32,939 nucleotides of DNA from the NCBI GenBank assembly GCA_018699155.1, contig JABIQA010000047.1:1-32939 (forward strand), in the 5' to 3' direction. This DNA comes from Chromatiales bacterium. Lineage in GTDB: Bacteria > Pseudomonadota > Gammaproteobacteria > Steroidobacterales > GCA-2729495. Shown here in pieces: positions 23,007 to 32,727 of this stretch. The notes under the pieces are model-generated. The model worked only from the letters and a program-made list of their open reading frames with translations, did not search any database and was not told the origin of the DNA. The position numbers and the translations under genes were made by a program. Each line of letters starts with the position of its first letter. The first letter of the stretch is position 1.

Positions 23007-26000
23007 GCGCGCTGGATCTCATTGCACGCCTGCGGGATTTGGGTGTCAGGCTCAGTGTCGATGGCAATGAACTGCTAGTCGATGCGCCTCAGGATGTGAT
23101 TAATGGTGAGTTAGCCGAGCAGATTCGTGAACGAAAAGTGCAGATTGTGGCGTTGTTAAAGTGGTCTGCGCGTTCTGCGCGCTCTGCCGACTTGCTGCTG
23201 GTGCCGATAGACCGCAGTAGAGACTTACCACTTTCCTATGCGCAACAACGACTCTGGTTTCTTGATCAATTAGAGCGGGGAAGTGCCGCATATAATATTT
23301 CCTGGACAGTTCGCCTGAAAGGCGTCTTAAACGTGCCGGCAATGCAGCAGGCGGTGAACGCATTGGTGGAGCGCCATGAGGTTTTGCGCAGTAGTTTCCC
23401 CACCGCAGATGGTGCGGCGCGTGTGCAGATTAGCGAGCAGGTTTCTGTGCCCCTCGAGCAGAGTGAGTTGCACGGCGCTACCGATGAACGATTGCGCGCG
23501 CATTTATCCCGACTCGCCGCCAGTACATTTGATTTGGCTAGTGCGCCACTATGCCGTGTTTTTTTGGTGGAGCGATCGGCTACAGAACATGTATTGTTGG
23601 TGCTCATTCATCATATTATTTCTGACGGTGCATCAATGCGGATACTGTTCCGCGAACTTGCACTTTTATATGAAGCTGCCGCTGCCGGCGATATGAGTGC
23701 CGGTGTGTCACGGTTGCCTCCGCTCGACGTTCAGTACCCTGATTTTGCAGCATGGCAACGCGAATGGTTGTCGGGGGAGCAACTCGAACAGCAGCTCGAT
23801 TACTGGACGAATAAGCTTAAAGGCGCACCGCCGGTACTGGCTTTACCGCTAGACCGCCCGCGTTCTGCGGCCCTGCGGTTTCGCGGCGCCTCGGTGCTTC
23901 GTGCTTTGCCGCAACGGCTGGCAGAAGACCTGCGTGGCTTAGGCCGGAATAACGGTGCTACGTTATTTATGGTGATGTTTGCTGTCTTTGACCTGCTGTT
24001 GAATCGCTACTCGGGACAAAATGATCTGGTCGTGGGTACGCCGATTAGTGGACGCTCGCGCACTGCGCTTGAAGGCTTGATTGGCTTCTTTGTTAACACG
24101 GCGGTTTTACGAACGCAGCTGACCAATGAGATGACCTTTCGTGATTTATTGCGTCAGGTGCGTGATACCGCTCTTGAGGCGCACACCCACCAGGAGTTGC
24201 CCTTTGAGAAGTTGGTTGAGGTGTTGCAGCCGGAGCGGGAACTGAGCCACACCCCCGTCTTTCAGGTAATGTTCGACCTTCAGGAAGAGCCGCGATGGCA
24301 ATTGCCAGTGCAAAACCTAGAAGTGATTCCCGAAGTAATTTTCAGTAGCCGCACATCTACCTTTGACCTTACTTTGTCTGTTCGCGAGGCCGCAAGCGGA
24401 CTTGATGCCATGTTCGAGTACGACACTGACCTGTTCGATGAAACCACAATCGAACGTTTCGCAAAGCACTACGAAAATTTATTGCATGCCGTATTAGCTA
24501 ACCCTGACGTGCCATTGAATGAATTATCGATGCTTTCGGTGGATGAGCAGGCTGCGCTGTTGCCCGCACCGGTGGATATTCCTGCAGATGAAGTGCAAAC
24601 CTTGCATGGTTTGTTTGAGCTATCTCTGGCAGCACATCCGGAAGCGATTGCGCTGCTCGACGCTGCGGGTGATGAGCTTAGTTACAAAGAGCTAAACCAA
24701 AAAGCCGAGCAGGTGGCTGTTGCATTACGCCTTGCCGGCATTGCCTCTGAGGCAAGGGTCGGTATTTATGCCGGGCGCTGCAGCGATACGGTGGCTGCCA
24801 TACTCGGTGTGCTGAAGGCAGGTGCGTGCTGGCTGCCGTTAGACCCCGATTATCCTGTCGAACGTTTGGCCCAGATGCTTAAGGTTGCAGAGCCCTCTTT
24901 AGTGCTTGTGGATAGCGATAGTGCAGCGTTGCTGCCGGCTGGTTACAAGATATTGCTGCTTGATAAATTAACTGTCATGGCATCTGCAACGCCGGCACCA
25001 ACGGCTGAACCGGTTGCATCATCTGCAGCCTGCGTGCTGTTTACCTCAGGCTCTAGTGGCACACCGAAAGCGGTGTTGTTGGAGCATGGTGGTTTGACTC
25101 ATTACGTTCAGCAGCTTGCACGTGAGACTGATGTCACTGTAAACAGTAAGGTGCTGCAATTTGCCTCCCTGAACTTTGATATTTCGATTGAAGAGATGTT
25201 CGTCGCTTTCGCAGGTGGTGCAACTCTGGTATTGCGCGAGCTTGGGCCACCACCATCGATTGCTGAGTTTGTTGAATTCTGTAAGGCCCGGCGCATTAGC
25301 TGGGTGAGTTTACCCACCGCCTACTGGAATGAGTGGACTGCACAACTTGATTGTTGGGATGATTTGCACACCGTCATCATTGGCGGTGAAAAAGCACTGC
25401 TCGAAAACTGGCGGCGCTGGCAGCGAGTATTGGGTTCGCGGGTGCAGTTACTCAATACCTATGGTCCGACCGAAGCATCTATTGCTGCCACCTGGTTTGA
25501 GCTCACCCATCAAAAGCCGGATTCGCGGCACGACATACCCATTGGCCGGCCATTGCCGGGTGTTGTGGTCTATATTCTTGATGCGCAGCGACGCTCGCAG
25601 CCACATGGGGTGCCGGGTGATCTTTACATCGGTGGTTTTGGTGTTGCCCGCGGGTATCTCGGTCAAAAGTCGGAGGCCTTCAGTGCCAACCCGTTTGGTG
25701 CAGGTCGTCTATATAAAACCGGCGACCGTGGCCGTTATCTGGCCGATGGCAATATCGAATACTTAGGCCGTGCAGATGAGCAAATTAAATTACGCGGTCA
25801 TCGTCTCGAACCTACTGAAACGGCAGCTGCCTTGCTTGAGCATCCTGCAGTTGATAACTGCGTGGTTTTAGCCCGTGCAATAGCAAGCAACACCGACAGT
25901 CCGCTCGCATTAATTGCATGGTGCGTCACAAGCGAAACAATTTCTTCAGCAGAACTCAAACAGTTTTTACAGAGCCGCCTGCCCGATTACATGGTTCCCG

Positions 26001-29000
26001 GATTTTACGTCATGTTGCCGGCATTACCACTCACGACGAATGGTAAAATCGACAGGCAGCAGCTGCCGGACCCCGACACCCAAAGTGCCACTGTGGGTTA
26101 TCGGCCGGCAGAATCGGAGCATGAACATCAGATGGTAAACATCTGGGTCAATGTGCTTGGTGTGGCGCAAGTCGGACTCGATGATGACTTCTTTGCCTTA
26201 GGCGGACATTCATTGCTCGCAACCCGTGTGGTAGCCAGGATTCGTAATAAGTTTAATACGGATGTGCCGCTGCGCCTTTTATTTAACAACCCGAACCCGG
26301 CTGCGTTGTTGCAAGCGATGGCCAATCAGCAACAACGCCCTGCGTCGCAAACTATTCGCCGGCGCAACAGCACTGATCTGCCGCCATTGTCGTTTGCCCA
26401 GAAACGTCTGTGGTTTTTGGACCAACTCCGCCCGGGTAATAGCACGTTTAATTTGCCGTGGCTGGTGCGTTTACAGGGCGACTTAAATCTACCCGCATTG
26501 CAGGCGGCGCTGGATGCGTTGTTGAACCGCCACGAATCATTGCGCACACGATTTGCGGCAAGCGGCGGTGATCCATTGCAGTTGGTTATGCCAACTCAGT
26601 CACTGCCGGTAACATTGCACCATTGTTCTGGCGCAGACGATGCTCGCCTAGAGACCGAACTGCGCGAGTTAATTGCGCACCCGTTTGATTTGCAACAAGG
26701 CCCGTTGATTCGCGCCGACCTATTTCAGGTGGCTGTAGACGATCATGTGCTGTTGCTGCTAATGCACCACATTGTATCTGACGGCTGGTCGATGGGGGTT
26801 ATCTACCGTGAGTTATCAGTGCTCTATGCGCACTACTGCGAGAAGACTTCCATGCTGCCGGTCTTGCCCGAACTTGCCGTGCAATATGCTGACTATGCAA
26901 TCTGGCAACGTGAATGGTTAGCGGGCAGTGAGTTTCCGCAGCAGCTAAGTTATTGGCGCAAGCAACTTAGTGGTATGCCGCCGCTGCTGAGTCTCGCTGC
27001 TGATTATCCACGACCGGCCACGCAGAGTTACGCAGGAGCATGGTTGAATTTGGAGCTGCCGAAAATCCTGAGTGAAGAGTTATCTGTACTCGCCGCCAAA
27101 CAGGGTTGCAGTACGTTCATGCTATTGCTGGCAGCATTCAAAGTGCTCTTGGCGCGTTACGCCGGCAGCGAAGATATTGTGGTGGGTACCCCGGTAGCAG
27201 GACGCCCACGCACCGAGTTGGAGGCGCAGGTAGGCTTTTTTCTGAATACGCTGGTGCTGCGTTCTGACCTTAGTGGTAATCCCTGTTTTAGTGACTTTCT
27301 GCAGTCTCTGCGTCAAACCGCATTGGAGGCTTTCGAGTTTCAGGAAGTGCCATTTGAGAAGCTGGTAGAAGAGTTGCAGCCGGAACGGAACTCTGCTTAT
27401 CCGCCATTGGTTCAGGTGATGTTTAACCTGCACAACGAACCGCATAGTCGGGTGTCTTTGCCTGGCCTTAGTGCAAATGCGTTTTCTTTGGCCAGCGGCA
27501 CCGCGAAGTTTGACTTGAATGTGTCCGTGCATGAGCGTGACAGCGGCATGCTCATCGGCATGGAGTACAGCACCGATCTGTTCACTGCTACAACGATTAA
27601 CGGTTTGCTCGCAGCGTATGCCGAATTGCTTACAGCTGTTGTTGCCGATCCGCTTCAGCGTTTAACTCAGTTGCCATTGCCCGGCGGTGTGCAGGCGCTG
27701 GTTGAGCTGCCGGAGATTAGTGAAAGTGCCCCTGTTCTGGCGATGCATCTGGCTGCCATTGTGATGCAGCAGGGCGATGCTATTGCATGTGATGATGGCG
27801 AGCTTGCATTGAGCTATCGCCAGTTGGGTGGATGTGCGACTGAGCTCGCTGATGCGTTAGTCGACTATGCTGACCCCGTCGGCTTAGTGCTGAATCATGA
27901 TGCGCTCACAGTGGCGGCAATTGCCGCGATGAGTCTATTGAATAAAACCTGGGTGCCTCTGGATCCGAAGCTTCCGCTTGGACGTCTTCAATATATTTGC
28001 AGCGATGCCGGAATAACTGCGTTGATTACAACAGGTGAGCATCAGCTTCTCATTGACCAGTTATCTGAGGCTTCAGCAGCGTTACAACAAATTACTTTTT
28101 CGGCTGCCAACTCTGCCGCATGGGCGACCTCTGAATGGCTGTCGCAGCCACAATGCGGCTCACCGGATCATCCCGCTTATATTTTGTACACCTCGGGGAC
28201 TACAGGAAAACCCAAAGGTGTGCCGCAAACAGCCGCAAATCTGCAGGCGCATATCAGTTGTTATGCCGAGTCATTGTCGTTGAGCGCGAGTGATCGTTTA
28301 TCGTTACTTGCAGCTTACGGTTTTGATGCGGCAATAATGGATATTTATGCAGGTTTAATTACTGGGGCTTGTGTGTGTCCGGTGGACTTACGCGCAGATA
28401 TCGCGCCTTTAGCTGCGCTGCTCTCACTTGATGTATCTGTGCTGCATGCTACGCCGACAGTATTCCGGTTGTTGATGCAGGAGACAGCTATGCTGCCTGA
28501 TATGCGTGCATTGGTTCTGGGCGGCGAAGAAGCCACTGCGGCCGACTTTGCGCTATTTCGTAGCCGCTTTGCTGAGAGTGCTTTGTTTATTAATGGACTT
28601 GGGCCATCCGAGTCGACCACCGCCTTGCAGTTTATTGCACAGCCCGGCAGCTCAATTCCGCAGGCTGGGGTTCCTATTGGTAAGCCGGTTAGTGGCACCC
28701 AGGTGGAGTTGCGGGGCAACAACAATCAGCCCAGCGCTTTCTGCGGTGAACTAATTGTGCGGAGCAGGCGGCTTGCACCCGGGTATTGGCATGATACAGA
28801 TGCCACCGAAGTTGCATTTATTGATTCGTTCACTTATCGCAGCGGTGATATCGCTCGTTATCTGCCCGATGGGAATCTAGTATTTACCGGCAGGCGTGAC
28901 GGACAGATTAAGTTGCGCGGTCAGCGTATTGAAACTGCAGAGATCGAAAAGCTGCTAAGCAGTATTGATGGTATTCGTCGCAGTGTTGTGCGTTTGGCAG

Positions 29001-32000
29001 ACTCGACTTCCGGCCCCCAACTAGCCGCTTGGGTGCAGCTTGTGTCGAAGCAGAAAAACAATACTCAGGCTTGGCGTCGCGTATTGCGGGAGTCGTTGCC
29101 CGAGTCGATGGTGCCGACAGCCTTCGTAGTGGTTGATATATTTCCGCTCACCTTAAACGGTAAGTTGGATATCGCATTACTGCCATTGCCTGAATTCAGT
29201 GACCGCGAAACCTATCGTGCGCCGCTAACAGAAGTGGCGGTTGTTATCGCTGAAGTCTGGGCCGGTGTGCTGGAGACATCCGCTGTCGGGCTTGATGATG
29301 ATTTCTTTGCGCTTGGGGGCCACTCGCTGATCGCCACACGCATGATGGCGCGCTTGCGTGATCGATTGCGTGTGCAGATACCCCTGGGTGAGTTGTTCTC
29401 GAATCCCGTGTTGGAACGCTTTGCCGAGGTTGTGGCTGGCTACAGTCAGGACAGCAGCCTACCGCTTACCGTCCGCAGTGCCGAGGAGCGTCTGTTAGCG
29501 CCGCTGTCATGGTCGCAACAGCGACTGTGGTTCCTCGATCAGTTAGAACCTGAGAGCACGGCTTATACCTTGCATCGTGCCACACGCTTAAAGGGTGCGT
29601 TGCAGGTTCAACAGTTACAGAGCGCCTTGAATCAACTGGTCGCCCGGCACGAATCTTTGCGCACGGTATTTGCCTCACGTCATGGTGATCCGGTGCAGAT
29701 GGTGTTGCCCAACCTGTGCATTCCGATTACCAGCGAAGTCTTATCAGGCGCGAGCGATGCCATATTGCAGACGCGACTATTGGAGGAAGTCCGTCAGCCG
29801 TTTGATTTACAGCGCGGACCATTGTTGCGCGCGGTTCTCCTCGACGTTGGTAAGGATGATTCGGTGCTGCTTATCTCGATGCATCACATCATCTCCGATG
29901 GTTGGTCGATGGGTGTGTTATGCGATGAATTAACTCGTTTGTATCACGGCGCTGCAGAGCTGAGTCCGCTACCCGTGCAATATATTGATTATGCATTGTG
30001 GCAACTTGACTGGCTGGCCGGTGATGAGCTTGAGAAGCAGCTCGCCTACTGGCGCGAGCAGTTGCTCGATGTACCGCCGGTGCTGGGGCTGCCCTACGAT
30101 AGGCCACGACCTATGGTGCCATCGTACCGCGGTGCTTGGGTGCAGCGACGTTTGAGTGAGGCACTCTCACAGGCAGTCAATCAACTCGCCAGAGATAATC
30201 AGTGCACCTTATACATGGTATTGCTGGCAACGTTTAGCGTTGTGCTTGCGCGATATAGCGGTCGCGAGGATATTGTGGTTGGCAGCCCGGTGGCGGGGCG
30301 TCAGCGCAGCGAACTTGAATCATTAATCGGTTTCTTTTTGAATACCCTGGTCATGCGCAGTGATCTAAGCGGCAATCCCGATGTGAGTACTTTACTCGCA
30401 CGAGTTCGCGGGACGGCGCTGGGTGCTTACCAGCATCAGGACCTCCCTTTTGAAAAACTGCTGGAGGCGTTACAGCCGGCGCGCAGTTTATCGACGCCGC
30501 CGTTGGTGCAGGTGATGTTCAACCTGCATAACGAATTTGATCAGCCATTGCAGCTCAGCGATGACTCCTACACCTTTCATCTTGATCGCGGTGCTGCAAA
30601 GTTCGATTTAAATCTTGCCGTGGCCGAGGGTGATGCTGGCCTGCTGCTGGCGCTGGAGTACAGCAGCGACCTGTTTGATGCTGCGGCCATGGAACAAATG
30701 CTCGAAGGTTTTGAGTCGGTGTTGGGCGAGATGACGCAGAGTCAGTCGCGTCGACTGAGCGAGTTTTCATGGCGGGTCGATATCCAGCCGGTTTCTATTC
30801 CTGCACCACAGCCGCTGGCTGCAGCAACAACCGTCGTGGAACTATTCGACCGGCAGTTATCTGACTATGCCGCGCGGCCAGCGGTCCAGGTTGGTGATCG
30901 GGTCTGGACCTATGCTGAGCTTGCCGCGCGCGCAAATCGAGTTGCTGCTGATGTGCTAGCTGTGGCTGCTGGGCTGCCCGTTCAGCAGGTAGGTCTGTTG
31001 CTGGGTCACGACGCTGTAATGCTGGCAGGTTTACTGGGTACGCTTAAGGCCGGTAAGACCTACGTGCCACTAGACCCCGAATCACCGCCCGAGCGATTGC
31101 AAAGCATTATTGCAAGTGCCGGGGTAACGCTGATTGTGTCAGCCGAAGAACATATGGAATTGGCCGCAACACTGGCAGGTAATTTGCCAGTTCTTGCGGT
31201 TAGCGATGAGCTGGTAAGCGATCCTGGCAGTCCAGAGCTGCAACCAGGCGCCGATGAGTTGGCGTATATTTTATTCACTTCAGGCACCACAGGTGTGCCG
31301 AAGGGCGTGATGCAAACGCATGCCAATGTATTGCATCATGCAGCCACCTATCGTAATGCTTTGGGTATAGGCTCTATCGATCGCTTGTCATTGTTATCGC
31401 CTTTCGGTTTCGATGCGGCAGTGATGGATATTTATGCCAGCCTGATTAGCGGCGCATGTTTGTGTCCATTCGATTTAAAGCACGAGGCGTATCTGGGCGA
31501 GGTGATTGAAGCAATTGCTGCGAGTAATATCACTGTTTTACATGCTACTCCTACAGTGTATCGTTATTTAATGCGGCACAAAATTTGCCGTCATGATGTT
31601 ACCGAGGTGCGCGCGGTGGTGCTCGGTGGCGAAGCGGTAAAGACCGCTGACTTTGAATTCTTTAAGAGTAATTTTAAGGTTCACACCTTATTCGTGAATG
31701 GTTTGGGGCCATCAGAATGTTCGTTAGCATTGCAATGGTTTGCAGGTCAGCAGACAGAGCTGCATGGAGGATTAGTGCCTGTCGGGAAACCAGTAGCCGG
31801 CGTGGAGGTGATCTTGCTCGACACGCAGCAGCAGGAGTCGGGCATTTGTGGTGAGCTGGCGATAGCCTGTACTCATGTAACTTCTGGCTATTGGCAGCAG
31901 CCTGAACTCACCAGCAAAGCCTTTGTTGAGATGAACGGCAAGCGTTGGTATCGCAGCGGCGACCGCGCCCGTTATTTGCCTGATGGTAACCTCGTATTCA

Positions 32001-32596
32001 CCGGGCGTATCGATGAGCAAATTAAATTGCGCGGGCACCGGATTGAGCCTGGCGAGATAGAAGCGCAGCTTATCTCGCACGAGCGGGCAGACCGCGCGGT
32101 TGTTGCTTTACGCGATGACCTTCAGGGTAGCCCGCGCTTAGTGGCTTGGGTGGTTCCGAAGAAACGGCAAGCACTTGAAACATCTGAGTTGCGTGATTTC
32201 CTCAAAGCCCATTTGCCGCGCTACATGATACCTTCGGTGATTATGGTGCTTGATAATCTGCCACTCACCTCAAACGGTAAGATCGATCGGCGTGCATTAC
32301 CCATCCCGAAGTGGGGGCGAAACGAAGAGCAAAGCTATGTGGCACCCCGTAACGAGCTGGAAAAAAAGCTGGCGACTATCTGGAGCGATGTGCTCGGCGT
32401 TGAAAAGATTGGTATCGACGATGATTTCTTTGAGTTGGGTGGGCACTCCCTGTTGGCAATGCAGTTGATGGCACGCACTACCGAATCCTTGCAAATTGGC
32501 TTACCGCTGCGCCGTCTATTTGATGGTCCGACCATCGCTCAGGTGGCAAAGTCGATTGACGATGTGCGCTGGGCTTTAGGTTCTGCCGATAGCTAG
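23003..32596 (+). CDS. NRPS 2: TubC dock-(C-A-PCP)x3, no release domain
   Basis: A 3197-aa three-module elongating synthetase. Residues 1-55 form a TubC-type N-terminal docking domain ('ALDLIARLRDLGVRL', 'LLVDAPQ', 'IRERKVQIVALL'). Module 3 is C (from about 75, HHIISDG at 203-209), A (about 535-1015, Asp726) and PCP Ser1070. Module 4 is C (from 1126, HHIVSDG at 1255), A (about 1575-2055, Asp1775) and PCP Ser2108. Module 5 is C (from 2165, HHIISDG at 2294), A (about 2610-3092, Asp2804) and PCP Ser3149. By-eye pocket codes are DIEVIGTIA(K), DAMHVGGTA(K) and DAMHVGGLA(K), so modules 4 and 5 probably take the same or very similar residues. No epimerisation, thioesterase or reductase domain follows the last PCP. 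Translation begins at TTG 23003, overlapping the upstream TGA (TTGA), with CGAGG about 10 bp upstream. Confidence 0.95.
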   Translation: MSALDLIARLRDLGVRLSVDGNELLVDAPQDVINGELAEQIRERKVQIVALLKWSARSARSADLLLVPIDRSRDLPLSYAQQRLWFLDQLERGSAAYNISWTVRLKGVLNVPAMQQAVNALVERHEVLRSSFPTADGAARVQISEQVSVPLEQSELHGATDERLRAHLSRLAASTFDLASAPLCRVFLVERSATEHVLLVLIHHIISDGASMRILFRELALLYEAAAAGDMSAGVSRLPPLDVQYPDFAAWQREWLSGEQLEQQLDYWTNKLKGAPPVLALPLDRPRSAALRFRGASVLRALPQRLAEDLRGLGRNNGATLFMVMFAVFDLLLNRYSGQNDLVVGTPISGRSRTALEGLIGFFVNTAVLRTQLTNEMTFRDLLRQVRDTALEAHTHQELPFEKLVEVLQPERELSHTPVFQVMFDLQEEPRWQLPVQNLEVIPEVIFSSRTSTFDLTLSVREAASGLDAMFEYDTDLFDETTIERFAKHYENLLHAVLANPDVPLNELSMLSVDEQAALLPAPVDIPADEVQTLHGLFELSLAAHPEAIALLDAAGDELSYKELNQKAEQVAVALRLAGIASEARVGIYAGRCSDTVAAILGVLKAGACWLPLDPDYPVERLAQMLKVAEPSLVLVDSDSAALLPAGYKILLLDKLTVMASATPAPTAEPVASSAACVLFTSGSSGTPKAVLLEHGGLTHYVQQLARETDVTVNSKVLQFASLNFDISIEEMFVAFAGGATLVLRELGPPPSIAEFVEFCKARRISWVSLPTAYWNEWTAQLDCWDDLHTVIIGGEKALLENWRRWQRVLGSRVQLLNTYGPTEASIAATWFELTHQKPDSRHDIPIGRPLPGVVVYILDAQRRSQPHGVPGDLYIGGFGVARGYLGQKSEAFSANPFGAGRLYKTGDRGRYLADGNIEYLGRADEQIKLRGHRLEPTETAAALLEHPAVDNCVVLARAIASNTDSPLALIAWCVTSETISSAELKQFLQSRLPDYMVPGFYVMLPALPLTTNGKIDRQQLPDPDTQSATVGYRPAESEHEHQMVNIWVNVLGVAQVGLDDDFFALGGHSLLATRVVARIRNKFNTDVPLRLLFNNPNPAALLQAMANQQQRPASQTIRRRNSTDLPPLSFAQKRLWFLDQLRPGNSTFNLPWLVRLQGDLNLPALQAALDALLNRHESLRTRFAASGGDPLQLVMPTQSLPVTLHHCSGADDARLETELRELIAHPFDLQQGPLIRADLFQVAVDDHVLLLLMHHIVSDGWSMGVIYRELSVLYAHYCEKTSMLPVLPELAVQYADYAIWQREWLAGSEFPQQLSYWRKQLSGMPPLLSLAADYPRPATQSYAGAWLNLELPKILSEELSVLAAKQGCSTFMLLLAAFKVLLARYAGSEDIVVGTPVAGRPRTELEAQVGFFLNTLVLRSDLSGNPCFSDFLQSLRQTALEAFEFQEVPFEKLVEELQPERNSAYPPLVQVMFNLHNEPHSRVSLPGLSANAFSLASGTAKFDLNVSVHERDSGMLIGMEYSTDLFTATTINGLLAAYAELLTAVVADPLQRLTQLPLPGGVQALVELPEISESAPVLAMHLAAIVMQQGDAIACDDGELALSYRQLGGCATELADALVDYADPVGLVLNHDALTVAAIAAMSLLNKTWVPLDPKLPLGRLQYICSDAGITALITTGEHQLLIDQLSEASAALQQITFSAANSAAWATSEWLSQPQCGSPDHPAYILYTSGTTGKPKGVPQTAANLQAHISCYAESLSLSASDRLSLLAAYGFDAAIMDIYAGLITGACVCPVDLRADIAPLAALLSLDVSVLHATPTVFRLLMQETAMLPDMRALVLGGEEATAADFALFRSRFAESALFINGLGPSESTTALQFIAQPGSSIPQAGVPIGKPVSGTQVELRGNNNQPSAFCGELIVRSRRLAPGYWHDTDATEVAFIDSFTYRSGDIARYLPDGNLVFTGRRDGQIKLRGQRIETAEIEKLLSSIDGIRRSVVRLADSTSGPQLAAWVQLVSKQKNNTQAWRRVLRESLPESMVPTAFVVVDIFPLTLNGKLDIALLPLPEFSDRETYRAPLTEVAVVIAEVWAGVLETSAVGLDDDFFALGGHSLIATRMMARLRDRLRVQIPLGELFSNPVLERFAEVVAGYSQDSSLPLTVRSAEERLLAPLSWSQQRLWFLDQLEPESTAYTLHRATRLKGALQVQQLQSALNQLVARHESLRTVFASRHGDPVQMVLPNLCIPITSEVLSGASDAILQTRLLEEVRQPFDLQRGPLLRAVLLDVGKDDSVLLISMHHIISDGWSMGVLCDELTRLYHGAAELSPLPVQYIDYALWQLDWLAGDELEKQLAYWREQLLDVPPVLGLPYDRPRPMVPSYRGAWVQRRLSEALSQAVNQLARDNQCTLYMVLLATFSVVLARYSGREDIVVGSPVAGRQRSELESLIGFFLNTLVMRSDLSGNPDVSTLLARVRGTALGAYQHQDLPFEKLLEALQPARSLSTPPLVQVMFNLHNEFDQPLQLSDDSYTFHLDRGAAKFDLNLAVAEGDAGLLLALEYSSDLFDAAAMEQMLEGFESVLGEMTQSQSRRLSEFSWRVDIQPVSIPAPQPLAAATTVVELFDRQLSDYAARPAVQVGDRVWTYAELAARANRVAADVLAVAAGLPVQQVGLLLGHDAVMLAGLLGTLKAGKTYVPLDPESPPERLQSIIASAGVTLIVSAEEHMELAATLAGNLPVLAVSDELVSDPGSPELQPGADELAYILFTSGTTGVPKGVMQTHANVLHHAATYRNALGIGSIDRLSLLSPFGFDAAVMDIYASLISGACLCPFDLKHEAYLGEVIEAIAASNITVLHATPTVYRYLMRHKICRHDVTEVRAVVLGGEAVKTADFEFFKSNFKVHTLFVNGLGPSECSLALQWFAGQQTELHGGLVPVGKPVAGVEVILLDTQQQESGICGELAIACTHVTSGYWQQPELTSKAFVEMNGKRWYRSGDRARYLPDGNLVFTGRIDEQIKLRGHRIEPGEIEAQLISHERADRAVVALRDDLQGSPRLVAWVVPKKRQALETSELRDFLKAHLPRYMIPSVIMVLDNLPLTSNGKIDRRALPIPKWGRNEEQSYVAPRNELEKKLATIWSDVLGVEKIGIDDDFFELGGHSLLAMQLMARTTESLQIGLPLRRLFDGPTIAQVAKSIDDVRWALGSADS

Positions 32597-32727
32597 GCAG
32601 ATCGCATCGGACCTTTTTAACAAACACTGATTTAAGTTTCATCGCACTGATACCATAAATCTTGCAATCGATGGTGTGTGACGGGATCGTAATAAAGCTT
32701 TGTGGTGATCTTATGAATGAAGATTTT

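Noticed and set aside
16974-32596. Siderophore synthetase interpretation of the NRPS pair
   Set aside because: No TonB receptor, iron transporter, hydroxylase, catecholate-type genes or MbtH are in the window, and the A-domain pockets do not point to siderophore residues.
32597-32727. Terminator or small RNA between NRPS 2 and rfbA
   Set aside because: Only a 5-bp ACCAT/ATGGT pairing with a long loop is visible and it is not followed by a T-tract in either direction.
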